64,000 bases of DNA from Streptomyces sp. NBC_00425 (GTDB lineage Bacteria > Actinomycetota > Actinomycetes > Streptomycetales > Streptomycetaceae), in NCBI RefSeq assembly GCF_036030735.1, contig NZ_CP107928.1, positions 8,990,001 through 9,054,000 of the forward strand, written 5' to 3'. Of the stretch, positions 7,751 through 16,603 are shown in pieces (position 1 is the first letter of the stretch; the number at the start of each line of letters is the position of its first letter). The notes under the pieces were generated by a model that ran no database searches, was not told where the DNA came from, and saw only the letters and a list, made by a program, of their open reading frames with translations. The translations under genes and the position numbers were made by a program.

Positions 7751-8587
7751 GTGGTGCACCTATCGCGGCCTCTCGACGGCCTCGCCCCCACCTCCCGCCG
7801 CTTCTTCCTCGCGCTCGCCGGAGCGTTGGCGGCCGCCCCCCTCCTCGACGCCCGAGGCGCGGCGGCGGCCCCCGCGGCCCGGGGCCTCGACGACCCGGCG
7901 AAGAAGGAGATCGCCATGAAGCTGGTGTCGAGCGCGGAGAACTCCTCGCTCGACTGGAAGGCCCAGTACAAGTACATCGAGGACATCGGCGACGGCCGCG
8001 GCTACACCGCCGGCATCATCGGGTTCTGCTCCGGCACCGGCGACATGCTCGACCTCGTGGAGCTCTACGCCGCCCGCAAACCCGGCAACGTCCTCGCGAA
8101 GTACCTGCCGGCCCTGCGCACCGTGAACGGCACCGACTCGCACGCCGGGCTCGACCCGAACTACCCGAAGGACTGGCGCAAGGCCGCACAGGACGCCGCC
8201 TTCCAGCAGGCCCAGAACGACGAACGAGACCGGGTCTACTTCGACCCGGCCGTCCGCCAGGGCAGAACGGACGGCCTGCGTGCCCTCGGCCAGTTCGCCT
8301 ACTACGACGCCATCGTCATGCACGGCGACGGCGGCGATTCCACCAGCTTCCGCAACATCCGCAAGCGTGCGCTGAGCAAGGCGAAGCCGCCGGCCCAGGG
8401 CGGCGACGAGACGACGTACCTCAACGCCTTCCTCGACGCCCGTGTCTGGGCCATGAAACAGGAGGAGGCGCACAGCGACACCAGCCGCGTCGACACCGCT
8501 CAGCGCGTCTTCCTCCGCAAGGGCAACCTCGACCTCGAGCCGCCCCTGGACTGGAAGGTGTACGGCGACAGCTACCACCTCGGCTGA
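7751..8587 (+). CDS. csn: Secreted GH46 chitosanase
   Basis: A 278-residue endo-chitosanase that hydrolyses beta-1,4 links in chitosan. A twin-arginine signal is visible (SRRFFLALAG, residues 15-24), matching Tat export known for streptomycete GH46 enzymes. The mature enzyme carries the family signature SSAENSSLDWKAQYKYIED followed by GDGRGYT; by homology the general acid is E63 and the second catalytic residue D81. Length and C-terminus (YGDSYHLG) fit a single-domain GH46 enzyme. The GTG at 7751 has GGAG about 6 nt upstream; the next codon is also GTG. It is monocistronic, with an upstream CsnR-type palindrome and a strong hairpin downstream. Confidence 0.96.
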   Translation: MVHLSRPLDGLAPTSRRFFLALAGALAAAPLLDARGAAAAPAARGLDDPAKKEIAMKLVSSAENSSLDWKAQYKYIEDIGDGRGYTAGIIGFCSGTGDMLDLVELYAARKPGNVLAKYLPALRTVNGTDSHAGLDPNYPKDWRKAAQDAAFQQAQNDERDRVYFDPAVRQGRTDGLRALGQFAYYDAIVMHGDGGDSTSFRNIRKRALSKAKPPAQGGDETTYLNAFLDARVWAMKQEEAHSDTSRVDTAQRVFLRKGNLDLEPPLDWKVYGDSYHLG

Positions 8588-8630
8588 CCCGGACCGCGTC
8601 ACCACGACCCGTCGGTGACGCCGACGGTCG

Positions 8631-8674
8631 CCGCGTCACGGTCGGGCGCCGGGCGGTACCCGGCCGTGACGCGG
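8631..8674. terminator. Long hairpin between convergent chitosanase and MOSC genes
   Basis: CCGCGTCACGG (8631-8641) pairs perfectly with CCGTGACGCGG (8664-8674). A second inner stem, GCCGGG/CCCGGC, lies within the loop. It stands between two converging genes and can serve both. Confidence 0.75.
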
Positions 8675-8717
8675 GGTGGGCGCACTCGTGCCCCGACGGT
8701 CGCCGTCCGGACTGTTC

Positions 8718-9272
8718 TCAGCCGGGCGGCGACCACACGTCCACCACGCGGAACCCCGTGCGGCCCAGGGCCAGGACCCCGTCGGTCAGCGGGGTGCAGC
8801 GCACGCCGCCCTTGCCGCGCAGCGCACGCTGGGCGCCGGGGCCGACGGTGACGTCCATCCACGCGCAGGGCCGCGCCGGCCGGTTCACGGCGAAGGCGAG
8901 GGGTCCGGTCGCCCCGTCCAGCACGATCGTCGAGCCGACGCACGAGTCGACGTCCACGCCGCGCAGGAGGATGTTCCGGCGGGTCTGCAGCAGACCGACG
9001 GCCGGGGCGATGTGCCGGGGGAGGTTCTCGGCGGACATGACGGTCACCGACGCGTCCCGGTGGGCCGGGCGGCCGAAGTAGCGGTCGCCGACCAGGCCCA
9101 GGCCGCGGCGCACCTCGACCTGCGGCACCCGCTCGTCGGCCGGACCCATTGAAGGCCCGTCGGCCGGACGCCCCGCCAACCGGTGCGAGGCGGACACCAG
9201 CAGCTCCACCACCTCGACCTGCACCACCTCGGCCTGCATCACCTCGACGTCCACCACCTCGACCTCCTTCAT
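8718..9272 (-). CDS. MOSC-domain protein with a repeat-built N-terminus
   Basis: A 184-residue protein with a MOSC fold. The family start ELLVSASHRLAGRPADGP is at residues 23-40. The core has GDRYFGR, then NILLRGVDVDSCVG, where the conserved cysteine is the metal-sulfur ligand in the family, and the C-terminal HPLTDGVLALGR-like segment reads CTPLTDGVLALG. MOSC proteins bind or transfer sulfur for molybdenum cofactor enzymes. Residues 4-23 are four tandem pentapeptides (VEVVD, VEVMQ, AEVVQ, VEVVE) encoded by a 15-bp repeat; relatives normally begin just before ELLVS. The true start could be the ATG at residue 1 or 12; neither has a good ribosome site. Confidence 0.85.
   Translation of the reverse strand: MKEVEVVDVEVMQAEVVQVEVVELLVSASHRLAGRPADGPSMGPADERVPQVEVRRGLGLVGDRYFGRPAHRDASVTVMSAENLPRHIAPAVGLLQTRRNILLRGVDVDSCVGSTIVLDGATGPLAFAVNRPARPCAWMDVTVGPGAQRALRGKGGVRCTPLTDGVLALGRTGFRVVDVWSPPG
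9204..9263 (-). repeat. 15-bp minisatellite coding for VEVVx repeats
   Basis: Four degenerate 15-bp units (about 80% alike) lie at the 5' end of the MOSC gene, each giving V/A-E-V-V/M-x. The unit length is five codons, so copy-number change keeps the frame. Confidence 0.85.
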
Positions 9273-9399
9273 GGGCCCAGCCTAGGCCCGGCGGCGCCGA
9301 CGGCCGCGGCGGGCGGACACGGTGGAGGGACATGGTGGGCACGGCGACGGCCGGTGCGTCCGTGAGGGTGCGCACCGGCCGCGGCCGCAGCGGGCGGGG

Positions 9400-10725
9400 T
9401 CAGGGGCGCAGCGGGAGCGTGGCGCAGTCGGACGTGGCGGGCTTGCCGTCGAGCCGGTCCGTCAGCCAGGAGATCGCCTCGCCCTGGTCGACGAGCAACG
9501 GCGTGAAGTGGTTGATCAGTGCGCGGCCGAGACCCGGCAGGATCACCGGCTTGTAGGTGACAGAGGCGCCCTTGGCGCACCAGGCCACGGCGAGGGCGCG
9601 TGCCTGCGCGTGCGGCACCAGGTCGTCGGCGGTGCCGGTAGCCACCCGCACCGGGGACGCCGGTGTGCGGGCGCCGATGCGCTGGTCGGCCAGGAACGCC
9701 CGGAGCCTCGGCTCCGACTCGACGACGGCGCTGAGGGAACGCCCGTCGGTGGTCCAGGCGTTGCTGCGCGCCGAGTTGTAGGCGAGCAGGGCGTCGCCGA
9801 CGCACATCGTCGACAGGTCCTTGAGCGCGGCCCGGCCCGCGTCGTTCAGGTGCGCCCGGGCGATCGGCTCGAGCTCGGGGTCGGACTGCAGGAAGCCGTT
9901 GACCGACCAGCCCAGCGCGCCGGCCAGGTCACTGCCGTCGATGGCCTTGGTGACGGCGACCAGATCGGCGGGCGGCGCGCCGCTGTAGGTTCCGGCGAGG
10001 GTGACGTCCGGGGCGTAGGACGGCTGGAGTTCGGCGGCGGCGGCCGTGGCCCCGCCGCCCTGGCTGTAGCCGTACAGCGCCACCCGGGAGCCGGCCGCCG
10101 GCGAGGCGCCGGGGAGCGCGCGGGCGGCGCGGACGGCGTCGAGGACGGCGTGTGCCTCGTCGACCCGGTTGACGTACGTGTGCAGCCGGTCCGTGGCGCC
10201 GAGGCCGGTGTAGTCGGTGACGACTACGGCGATGCCGCGGGCGAGGAGGCGGTATATCGCCAGGTTCTCGTAACCGACGGACAGCGTCTGCCCGTTGACC
10301 AGGAGCGGGCGTTCGAGGCCGAGCGACGCGGCGCACTGGTCGCCCTGGCCCATGGTGCCGGGGGCCACCGCGACCAGCGGTCGTGGTCCCTCGCCCTTCC
10401 AGCGGGCGGACGGCTCGATGTAGGCGCCGGTGACCGCCGTGGGCCGGCCGGCGGAGTCGGTGGACTTGTACATGAGGCGGGTCGCGGCGCCCGGCAGCGG
10501 TCCGTCGATCCCCGGCAGGCTCAGCGCCAGGGGGAGCGGTTCGGAGCGGATCAGTGCGCCGTCGGCCGCCGGAAGCGCGGCGGGCGGGGTGTAGAAGGCG
10601 GGGATCGTGACGCCGCGGGAGACCACGGCCTCGGGCTCGGAAGCGGCGTCGGCCGGTACTGCGGTGACGCCGAGGCAGGCGGCAGCGGTGACGGCCGCGG
10701 CCAGCAGGCGGGTGGGGGCGGGCAT
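9400..10725 (-). CDS. Secreted lipase/esterase of the secretory-lipase (LIP) family
   Basis: A 441-residue alpha/beta-hydrolase with a signal peptide (1-27, ending ADAA). The nucleophile elbow is GYSQGG with S221. The likely acid is in GTADDLVP and the histidine in LINHF near residue 410, in the right order for a catalytic triad. The family motif APGTMGQGDQC near residue 121 and DYTGLG near 171 match secretory lipases. GGAGG is 6 nt before the ATG at 10725. It releases fatty acids or acyl groups outside the cell; the exact substrate cannot be read. It is a single gene, divergent from the membrane protein at 11066. Confidence 0.9.
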   Translation of the reverse strand: MPAPTRLLAAAVTAAACLGVTAVPADAASEPEAVVSRGVTIPAFYTPPAALPAADGALIRSEPLPLALSLPGIDGPLPGAATRLMYKSTDSAGRPTAVTGAYIEPSARWKGEGPRPLVAVAPGTMGQGDQCAASLGLERPLLVNGQTLSVGYENLAIYRLLARGIAVVVTDYTGLGATDRLHTYVNRVDEAHAVLDAVRAARALPGASPAAGSRVALYGYSQGGGATAAAAELQPSYAPDVTLAGTYSGAPPADLVAVTKAIDGSDLAGALGWSVNGFLQSDPELEPIARAHLNDAGRAALKDLSTMCVGDALLAYNSARSNAWTTDGRSLSAVVESEPRLRAFLADQRIGARTPASPVRVATGTADDLVPHAQARALAVAWCAKGASVTYKPVILPGLGRALINHFTPLLVDQGEAISWLTDRLDGKPATSDCATLPLRP

Positions 10726-11065
10726 GGCGGACCTCCGGGAAGTGGGAGGCCGAGCCTTCGTCTGCGGCTCGGACGGAGGACGGCCCGGTGGGGTGCGGGC
10801 CGTGACGACCGAGCGGCCCGGAGCCGCGGTCGCCTCCGCTGCCCCGTTCCGCTCTTAGACGAACTGTCAGGACCGTAGCGAGGGCCCTGTTACCTCGGGT
10901 AGCGGTCGGTAGGTTACGGTTCGGTAATATGACTGCCCGGTAGCATGTCCGAACTCTTCGTCGCGCCGGTCAGGCTCATCCCTCGGGGCGTTCACAAGTG
11001 GCCTGTTGGCGACAATCTCTGACAAAACAGGATCGCGGGACGCCGCGTCGCTAGCGTCCCGAGCC
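10726..11065. other. Divergent intergenic region with repeated GGTA/GGTTA motifs
   Basis: No gene is seen in these 340 bases. Positions 10885-10955 are AT-richer and contain several copies of CGGTA/CGGTT-like words on the + strand, framed by TTACC and GGTAA. This is the probable promoter zone for the lipase and for the gene at 11066. Confidence 0.4.
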
Positions 11066-11713
11066 ATGAACACCGACCGTATGCGCGGCGCGCGACCCGG
11101 CGTCCCCGCCCCGCAGGACGACACCGACGTCCCGCCACCGCCCGGCGCCCACCACTCCCCGACACAGACGGTGACCGCCGGCGACAACGCCAGGATCACG
11201 CAGAAGAACACCCAGATGAAGTTCTCCGTCCCGGTCGTCGGGCCCTTGCTCAGCATGGCCTTCGCCCATCCCGTGATCGCCGGCCTCACGGCCGTGGCGG
11301 TCGTCGGGGGCGGCGGCGCGGCGGTCTCGGCCGCCCTGCCCGATTCGACGCCCACGCCGTCGACCGCGGTGGTCCGCGGCTTCGTCATGAAGGCGGCGGA
11401 CGGCCAGACGGCGCCCACGGGTTACGACTTCACGCACTCCCCGCCCGCGGTGGCCGACGCCGGCACGGACGCCGTCTACGCGCAGGGCGGATACCTGTTG
11501 TCCACCGCCGGCAAACTGGCCGAGTGGGGAACGTCCGAGCCGCCCACGGCGGAGGGATGCCGCAAGGCCGTCGCCGAGCACCCCGTGCGCCGGACCGCGG
11601 TCGGCGTCGCCTACGTGATGTGCTACCTCGACCGCAACGGAGACCCCGGCTACATCTCCGTCACCGCCCACGACAACGACTCCGTCACCGTGGACACGGC
11701 CCACCTGAAGTGA
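11066..11713 (+). CDS. Single-helix membrane protein of unknown function
   Basis: A 215-residue protein with a hydrophilic N-terminal part rich in Pro, Asp and Thr (about 60 residues). One membrane helix follows (about 70-95, HPVIAGLTAVAVVGGGGAAV), then an outward domain of about 115 residues with two cysteines (EGCRKAV, VMCYLDRNGDPGYISV). The pair could form a disulfide, and the DRNGDP stretch could bind calcium (inference). No family is recognised. Start choice is uncertain: the ATG at 11066 has no clear ribosome site, and an in-frame ATG at 11006 would add 20 residues. Confidence 0.6.
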   Translation: MNTDRMRGARPGVPAPQDDTDVPPPPGAHHSPTQTVTAGDNARITQKNTQMKFSVPVVGPLLSMAFAHPVIAGLTAVAVVGGGGAAVSAALPDSTPTPSTAVVRGFVMKAADGQTAPTGYDFTHSPPAVADAGTDAVYAQGGYLLSTAGKLAEWGTSEPPTAEGCRKAVAEHPVRRTAVGVAYVMCYLDRNGDPGYISVTAHDNDSVTVDTAHLK

Positions 11714-11744
11714 CCCCGGCGCCGCCGAACGGCCCGTATGGGCG

Positions 11745-12734
11745 GTGTGGTTGACTACGCCCGTGTTGCACGAGTCGGTCTTCCGCACCACGGACCTGCC
11801 GGTGGACGCCCGGTTCGAGGCGTGGGCGGAGCGCATGGGCCGTACCCACGCGCCCATGCAGCTCACCAGCGACCGCACGGCGGACTACCGGGGCCGCCAA
11901 CGCGTCATCTCCTTGGGCGACGTGACCGTGTGGCCGGCCACCTTCGACCATCTGGTCTTCCGGCGCACCCCGAAACTCGTCCGCCAGTCCGATCCCGAGG
12001 TCTATCACCTCTCCCTCCTGCTGCAAGGCGAGGCCGCCGCCGACTGGGGGCGACGGCAGGCGGCCTACCACGTCAACGAGTTCCACACCAACTCCTCCTC
12101 CCGCAGCTACGACATCCACACCGGCCCCGAGCCCGTCACCATGGTCGGCGTCGAGATCCCGCAGTCGCTGGTGGCCCTGCCGGGGCACCGCGCCGACCAG
12201 GTCATCGGACGCCACATATCGGGCCGCGAAGGCGTCGGCGCACTGCTCGCGCAGTTCCTCCTGCACCTGGTGTCGGACACCTCGGCCTATCAGCCCTCGG
12301 ACGCGCCCCGGTTGGGCGCGGTCGCCGCCGACCTGGTCACGGCGGTCTTCGCACACGTCGCGGACGCCGACCTCAGGTTCGCGCCGGAAAGCCGCGGCCG
12401 CACCCTCGCCCTCCAGATTAAGTCGTTCATCAACCGGCGCCTGGGCGACCCGGACCTGACCCCCGCCGGTATCGCCGCGGCGCACCACATCTCCCGCAGC
12501 TACCTGTACCGCCTCTTCCAGGCCGAAGGTCTCACCGTCGCCTCCTACATCCGCGACCAGCGCCTCGAACACGCCCGCCGCGACCTCGCCGACCCCCGGC
12601 TGCACTCCCTGCCCGTCCACGCCGTCGCAGCGCGCTGGGGTTTCCTCCGCGCCGCCGAGTTCACCCGGGCGTTCCGCGTCGCCTACGGCGTTCCGCCCAG
12701 CGAGGTGCGCGAACGGGCGCTCACCGAGGGCTGA
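11745..12734 (+). CDS. AraC-family transcriptional regulator (AraC_binding_2 type)
   Basis: A 329-residue protein with an N-terminal cupin-like effector domain of the kind found with XylS/FeaR-type regulators (about 1-200) and a C-terminal double helix-turn-helix (about 225-325). The first helix-turn-helix is seen at LTPAGIAAAHHISRSYLYRLFQAEG, and the signature tail WGFLRAAEFTRAFRVAYGVPPSEVRE closes the domain. The GTG at 11745 is 31 nt after the previous stop, and its ribosome site is poor. It sits upstream of an efflux pump at 13022 but is separated from it by a strong hairpin, so control of the pump is possible but unproven. Confidence 0.85.
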   Translation: MWLTTPVLHESVFRTTDLPVDARFEAWAERMGRTHAPMQLTSDRTADYRGRQRVISLGDVTVWPATFDHLVFRRTPKLVRQSDPEVYHLSLLLQGEAAADWGRRQAAYHVNEFHTNSSSRSYDIHTGPEPVTMVGVEIPQSLVALPGHRADQVIGRHISGREGVGALLAQFLLHLVSDTSAYQPSDAPRLGAVAADLVTAVFAHVADADLRFAPESRGRTLALQIKSFINRRLGDPDLTPAGIAAAHHISRSYLYRLFQAEGLTVASYIRDQRLEHARRDLADPRLHSLPVHAVAARWGFLRAAEFTRAFRVAYGVPPSEVRERALTEG

Positions 12735-12873
12735 CCCTCCCGGCCGCCGGACCAGGTCCGGGACCCGTCAGCCGTGGACGCTGTGCCAAGCGGATGTGGA
12801 CCCTCCGCCAACGACACACCGGGCGTTCCTCCTGCATCATGGTCACCCGCGGCACCGCCCGCGACCTGCGGAA

Positions 12874-12908
12874 GCCGTGCCAGGATCACAGGGGAGTCCT
12901 GGCACGGC
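12874..12908. terminator. Perfect 12-bp inverted repeat between AraC gene and MFS pump
   Basis: GCCGTGCCAGGA (12874-12885) and TCCTGGCACGGC (12897-12908) form a perfect stem with an 11-nt loop. It lies 140 nt after the AraC stop and 113 nt before the pump start, so it may be a terminator, or an operator for the pump. Confidence 0.6.
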
Positions 12909-13021
12909 CCGAGTGGTGAGGGTCCTGCCACCGGCGTACGGTCGAACGGTGGACCCGGCGGTGGACGCATCCGTCCACCGACCTCTTCCTCAGGGCCCGC
13001 TTCCCGAGCGGACGAGGCGTC

Positions 13022-14572
13022 ATGAGCAGCATTCCCCAACCGACCTCAGCAGCCCGGACCGCCGCCCGCAAGGACGGCGGCGGCAACGCCATGGCGCTGC
13101 TGGTCATCGCCTCGTGTCAGCTGATGGTGGTCCTCGACATCACCATCGTGAACATCGCACTGCCGGACATCCAGCGCTCCCTGGACTTCTCCACGACGAG
13201 CCTGGCCTGGGTGGTCAACGCCTACACCCTCACCTTCGGCGGACTGCTGCTGCTCGGCGGGCGCGCCGGCGACATCCTCGGCCGTCGGCGCGTGTTCGTC
13301 TTCGGCGTGCTGCTCTTCGTCCTCGCCTCGCTGCTGGGCGGTCTCGCCCAGAACGAACCGCAACTCCTCGCCGCGCGCGCCCTGCAGGGCGTCGGCGGGG
13401 CCATCGCGTCCCCGACCGCGCTCTCCCTCGTCAGCACGACGTTCCGTGAAGGCCCGGAGCGCAACCGGGCGTTCGGGGTCTTCGCCGCGGTCTCGGCCGG
13501 CGGCGGCGCGATCGGACTGCTCGCCGGCGGCATGCTCGTCGAGTGGCTGAACTGGCGGTGGGTGCTCTTCGTCAACGTCCCCATCGGGCTGCTCATCGCA
13601 CTGGCCACGCCCCGCTACATCAAGGAGTCCGAGCGCCATCCCGGCCGCTTCGACATCGCCGGGGCACTGACGTCCACCGTCGGCATGGTCCTGCTGGTGT
13701 ACGGGTTCATCAGAGCCGCCCAGGAAGGGTGGCGGGACACCATCACGCTGCTCTCGTTCGCCGCGGCCGTCGTCGTCCTCGCCGTGTTCGTCCTGATCGA
13801 GCGGCGCTCCCGGCAGCCCATCACGCCGCTGCACATGTTCGCCGACCGCAACCGGGCGGGCACGTACGGCATCATGCTGTGCCTCGCCGCGGCGATCTTC
13901 GGCATGTTCTTCTTCCTCACGCTCTTCGTGCAGAACGTGCTCGGCTTCAGCCCGCTCGCGGCCGGGTTCGCCTTCCTGCCGGTGAGCGCGGTCATCGCGG
14001 TCGGTGCCGGACTGGCCTCACGGTTCCTGCCGAAATACGGCCCCAAGCCGTTCATGGTGGTGGGCGCGGTCCTCGCCGCCGTCGGCCTGTCCTGGCTGAC
14101 GCTGACGGACGTGCACTCCACGTACGCGGGCAGCGTCCTCGGGCCGATGCTCGTCTTCAGCCTCGGCATGGGCATGGAGTTCGTCTCCCTGACCCTCATG
14201 GCGCTCTCCAACGTCACCCCACAGGAGACCGGGGCGGCCTCGGGCCTGCTCAACGCCACCCAGCAGGTGGGCGGTTCGCTCGGCCTGTCCATCCTGGTCA
14301 CCATGTACGGCACGGCCAGCCGGAACGAGGCCGACCAGCAGGTCTCCGACTTCCTCGCGCAGGCGACACCCGCCGAACGCCTGCGTTTCCGGCAGACCGG
14401 AGTGCTCCCCGACCCCTGGGGGGACGAGGTGCTCACCGCAGGCGTCTCGGCTGCCTTCGTCATGGCGGCGATCTTCACGGTTCTCGCCGCTCTGATCGCG
14501 GTGCTGGTCATCCAGGTCCGTCCGTCGGACCTGGAACGCCTCAAGGGCGGCACGGTCCCGGGCGGAGTCTGA
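13022..14572 (+). CDS. MFS drug efflux pump, DHA2 (EmrB/QacA) family
   Basis: A 516-residue, 14-helix proton-driven exporter in the cytoplasmic membrane. Motifs seen: LDITIVNIALPDI in helix 1 (the DHA2 motif D1), the loop 2-3 signature GGRAGDILGRRRVF, and ALQGVGGAIASPTALSLV in helix 5 (motif C region). Length fits the 14-TMS family. The ATG at 13022 (MSSIPQ) begins a short soluble leader; the ribosome site is modest (GGACGAGG). It is monocistronic, with an AraC regulator upstream. The drug or metabolite carried cannot be deduced. Two further MFS pumps of this type are at 20700 and 27711. Confidence 0.92.
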   Translation: MSSIPQPTSAARTAARKDGGGNAMALLVIASCQLMVVLDITIVNIALPDIQRSLDFSTTSLAWVVNAYTLTFGGLLLLGGRAGDILGRRRVFVFGVLLFVLASLLGGLAQNEPQLLAARALQGVGGAIASPTALSLVSTTFREGPERNRAFGVFAAVSAGGGAIGLLAGGMLVEWLNWRWVLFVNVPIGLLIALATPRYIKESERHPGRFDIAGALTSTVGMVLLVYGFIRAAQEGWRDTITLLSFAAAVVVLAVFVLIERRSRQPITPLHMFADRNRAGTYGIMLCLAAAIFGMFFFLTLFVQNVLGFSPLAAGFAFLPVSAVIAVGAGLASRFLPKYGPKPFMVVGAVLAAVGLSWLTLTDVHSTYAGSVLGPMLVFSLGMGMEFVSLTLMALSNVTPQETGAASGLLNATQQVGGSLGLSILVTMYGTASRNEADQQVSDFLAQATPAERLRFRQTGVLPDPWGDEVLTAGVSAAFVMAAIFTVLAALIAVLVIQVRPSDLERLKGGTVPGGV

Positions 14573-14742
14573 GGGTTCCCCGCCGAGGCGGCGGCGGGTG
14601 ACGCCCGGACGGAGTGGGAGGCGCCCACGCGCCCACCAGGACGATCCGGCCGTCACGGAGCGCCAGGGAACGCCGACCGAGCGAGCGCGGCCCTCACCCG
14701 GCGTGAGCGGACGGGTTTGCCGTCGGAGTGAGGGGCAACGCG

Positions 14743-15225
14743 ATGTCCATGAGTGAACCGAACAAGAAGACGAGCACCCATACGAACCCCTCTACGAAGG
14801 CGGACGCGGGCGACGGGTCCGCGGCGAAGCGGGCGACCGCGGCCAAGGCCCGCCACACCACCGCCGAGGCGACGGCTCCGGCCGCACGCGCCGCGCGTGA
14901 CGCCGCGACGAAGACGGACGACGCCGCCGCGGCCGCGAAGACCGGTGTCCAGCGCACGGCCGAGGTGACGACCGGCGCGGTGCAGAGCGCGGCGCACAGC
15001 GCCGCACGGGGCGTCGAGGCGAGCCGTCAGGCGATCGTCGCGACCTCGGGCCAGGTGGCCGCGACCGCGAAGACGGCCTGGACGGTCGTCGCGCACCGCA
15101 AGCTGATCGCGGCGGGCGTGGGCGCGGGGCTGTCGGCGCTGACGGCCGCCTCGTACGCCGTCGGCCGCCGTTCGGCCCGCCACGCGCACGGCCCCCTCAC
15201 CCGGCTCACCGGCGGCCGGATCTGA
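14743..15225 (+). CDS. Ala/Thr/Lys-rich amphipathic protein with a C-terminal hydrophobic helix
   Basis: A 160-residue protein made mostly of Ala, Thr, Lys and Arg in a long helical, apolipoprotein- or histone-tail-like pattern (TAKARHTTAEATAPAARAARDAATK). A short hydrophobic helix follows (about 128-146, LIAAGVGAGLSALTAASYAV). GGAGTGAGGGG is 7 nt before the ATG at 14743; a second ATG follows two codons later. No family is assigned with confidence; the layout resembles the DUF3618-type protein at 61673. Membrane-surface or nucleoid association is possible (inference). It is followed by the BrkB gene in the same direction. Confidence 0.65.
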   Translation: MSMSEPNKKTSTHTNPSTKADAGDGSAAKRATAAKARHTTAEATAPAARAARDAATKTDDAAAAAKTGVQRTAEVTTGAVQSAAHSAARGVEASRQAIVATSGQVAATAKTAWTVVAHRKLIAAGVGAGLSALTAASYAVGRRSARHAHGPLTRLTGGRI

Positions 15226-15524
15226 CCTTGCGCAGCCGTGGCTGCGACCAGGGCAGTGCCAGGCGGCCCCCGGTGCCCGCGCACCGGGGGCCGGGGCCGT
15301 GGCGTGAGCCGTCTCATCGCTCCAGCCCCCGGGTTGTGCAGCCACCGCGCCTCCCGTCCCGTCCATGCCGCGTGGACGACGGCGCGGGTCACCCCCCGCC
15401 CCCAACCGCCACGCGCAGGCCTCCCGCCTCGCGCAGGCTTCCGCGGCCGGACGGCGGTGAGCGGACCGGCCGACGAGCGCGCCTCCCGGCGCATGAAACC
15501 GTCGGACGCGGTTACCCCCTTGCC

Positions 15525-16571
15525 ATGGCAGCGACATCGAACTCCGACCACGACCACGCCATGGCGTCGGTGCCCGGTCGGAACACGGCGGAGCCGGAGA
15601 AGCAGGTGGAGCGGCAGGAGCCGGGGGAGCCGGGGGAGCCGGGGCAGTTGCCGAAACGGTCGTGGTGGGCCGTGCTGAAAGGCACCGTGCGCGAGTTCCA
15701 GGACGACGAACTCACGGACCGGGCCGCCGCGCTGACGTACTACGGCGTTCTGTCGATGTTCCCCGCCCTGCTGGTGCTGGTATCGCTCCTGGGGCTGGCC
15801 GGCAAGTCGGCGACCGACGAGGTGCTGGACAACCTGCGCAAGGTGGCGCCGGGTTCGGCCCGGGACGTCATCAGCGACGCGGTCGCGGAGTTGCAGGGCC
15901 GGGGCGGCGTCGGCTCGGTCATGGCGCTGGTCGGCCTCGTCCTCGCCATCTGGTCGGCCTCCGGCTACACCGCGGCCTTCATCCGCAGCGCCAACGCCGT
16001 GTACGACATGCCCGAGGGGCGGCCGGTGTGGAAGGTGCTGCCGGTGCGCGTCGGTGTCACGGTGGTGCTGCTCGTGCTCGCCGTGGTCAGCGCGCTCATC
16101 GTGGTGTTCACCGGCGGACTGGCCCGTCAGGCCGGCGCCGCGCTGGGCATCGGGGACACGGCCCTGACCGTCTGGTCCATCGCGAAGTGGCCGGTGCTGA
16201 TCGTCCTCGTCACCGTCATGATCGCCCTGCTGTACTGGGCGACGCCCAACGTGCGGGGCCGGGGCCTGAAGTGGATCACGCCGGGCAGTGTGCTCGCGCT
16301 GCTGCTGTGGCTGATCGCCTCCGCCGGCTTCGCGTTCTACGTCGCCAACTTCGCCTCGTACAACAAGACGTACGGCACGCTCGCCGGCGTGATCGTCTTC
16401 CTGGTGTGGCTGTGGATCAGCAACATCGCGATCCTGCTGGGCCTGGAGTTCGACGCGGAGCTGGCCCGTCAGCGTGCCGTCGCGGGCGGCCTGGCGGAGG
16501 GCGAGGAACCCTACGTCGAGCCGCGCGACACCCGTGCGTGGAGCGAGGAGGACAAGCGCCGGGCGGAGTGA
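15525..16571 (+). CDS. YihY/BrkB (UPF0761) family integral membrane protein
   Basis: A 348-residue protein with about 45 hydrophilic residues including a short EPG repeat, then six membrane helices of the YihY/virulence-factor-BrkB family. Family landmarks are seen: DRAAALTYYGVLSMFPALL, WSASGYTAAFIRSANAVYD, and the final ASYNKTYGTLAGVIVFLVWLW followed by LGLEFDAEL. Despite old annotations the family is not RNase BN; its role is unknown. The ATG at 15525 has no clear ribosome site. It is about 70-75% alike over the core to the protein at 57082-58218, a likely duplication. It converges with the deacetylase gene, leaving only 32 nt between stops. Confidence 0.9.
   Translation: MAATSNSDHDHAMASVPGRNTAEPEKQVERQEPGEPGEPGQLPKRSWWAVLKGTVREFQDDELTDRAAALTYYGVLSMFPALLVLVSLLGLAGKSATDEVLDNLRKVAPGSARDVISDAVAELQGRGGVGSVMALVGLVLAIWSASGYTAAFIRSANAVYDMPEGRPVWKVLPVRVGVTVVLLVLAVVSALIVVFTGGLARQAGAALGIGDTALTVWSIAKWPVLIVLVTVMIALLYWATPNVRGRGLKWITPGSVLALLLWLIASAGFAFYVANFASYNKTYGTLAGVIVFLVWLWISNIAILLGLEFDAELARQRAVAGGLAEGEEPYVEPRDTRAWSEEDKRRAE
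15618..15644 (+). repeat. 9-bp in-frame repeat, three copies
   Basis: GAGCCGGGG is repeated three times, giving EPG-EPG-EPG in the hydrophilic leader of the BrkB protein. Confidence 0.8.
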
Positions 16572-16603
16572 CGCACGCCGACGCGGGGCGGGGGCCGGAC
16601 GGT

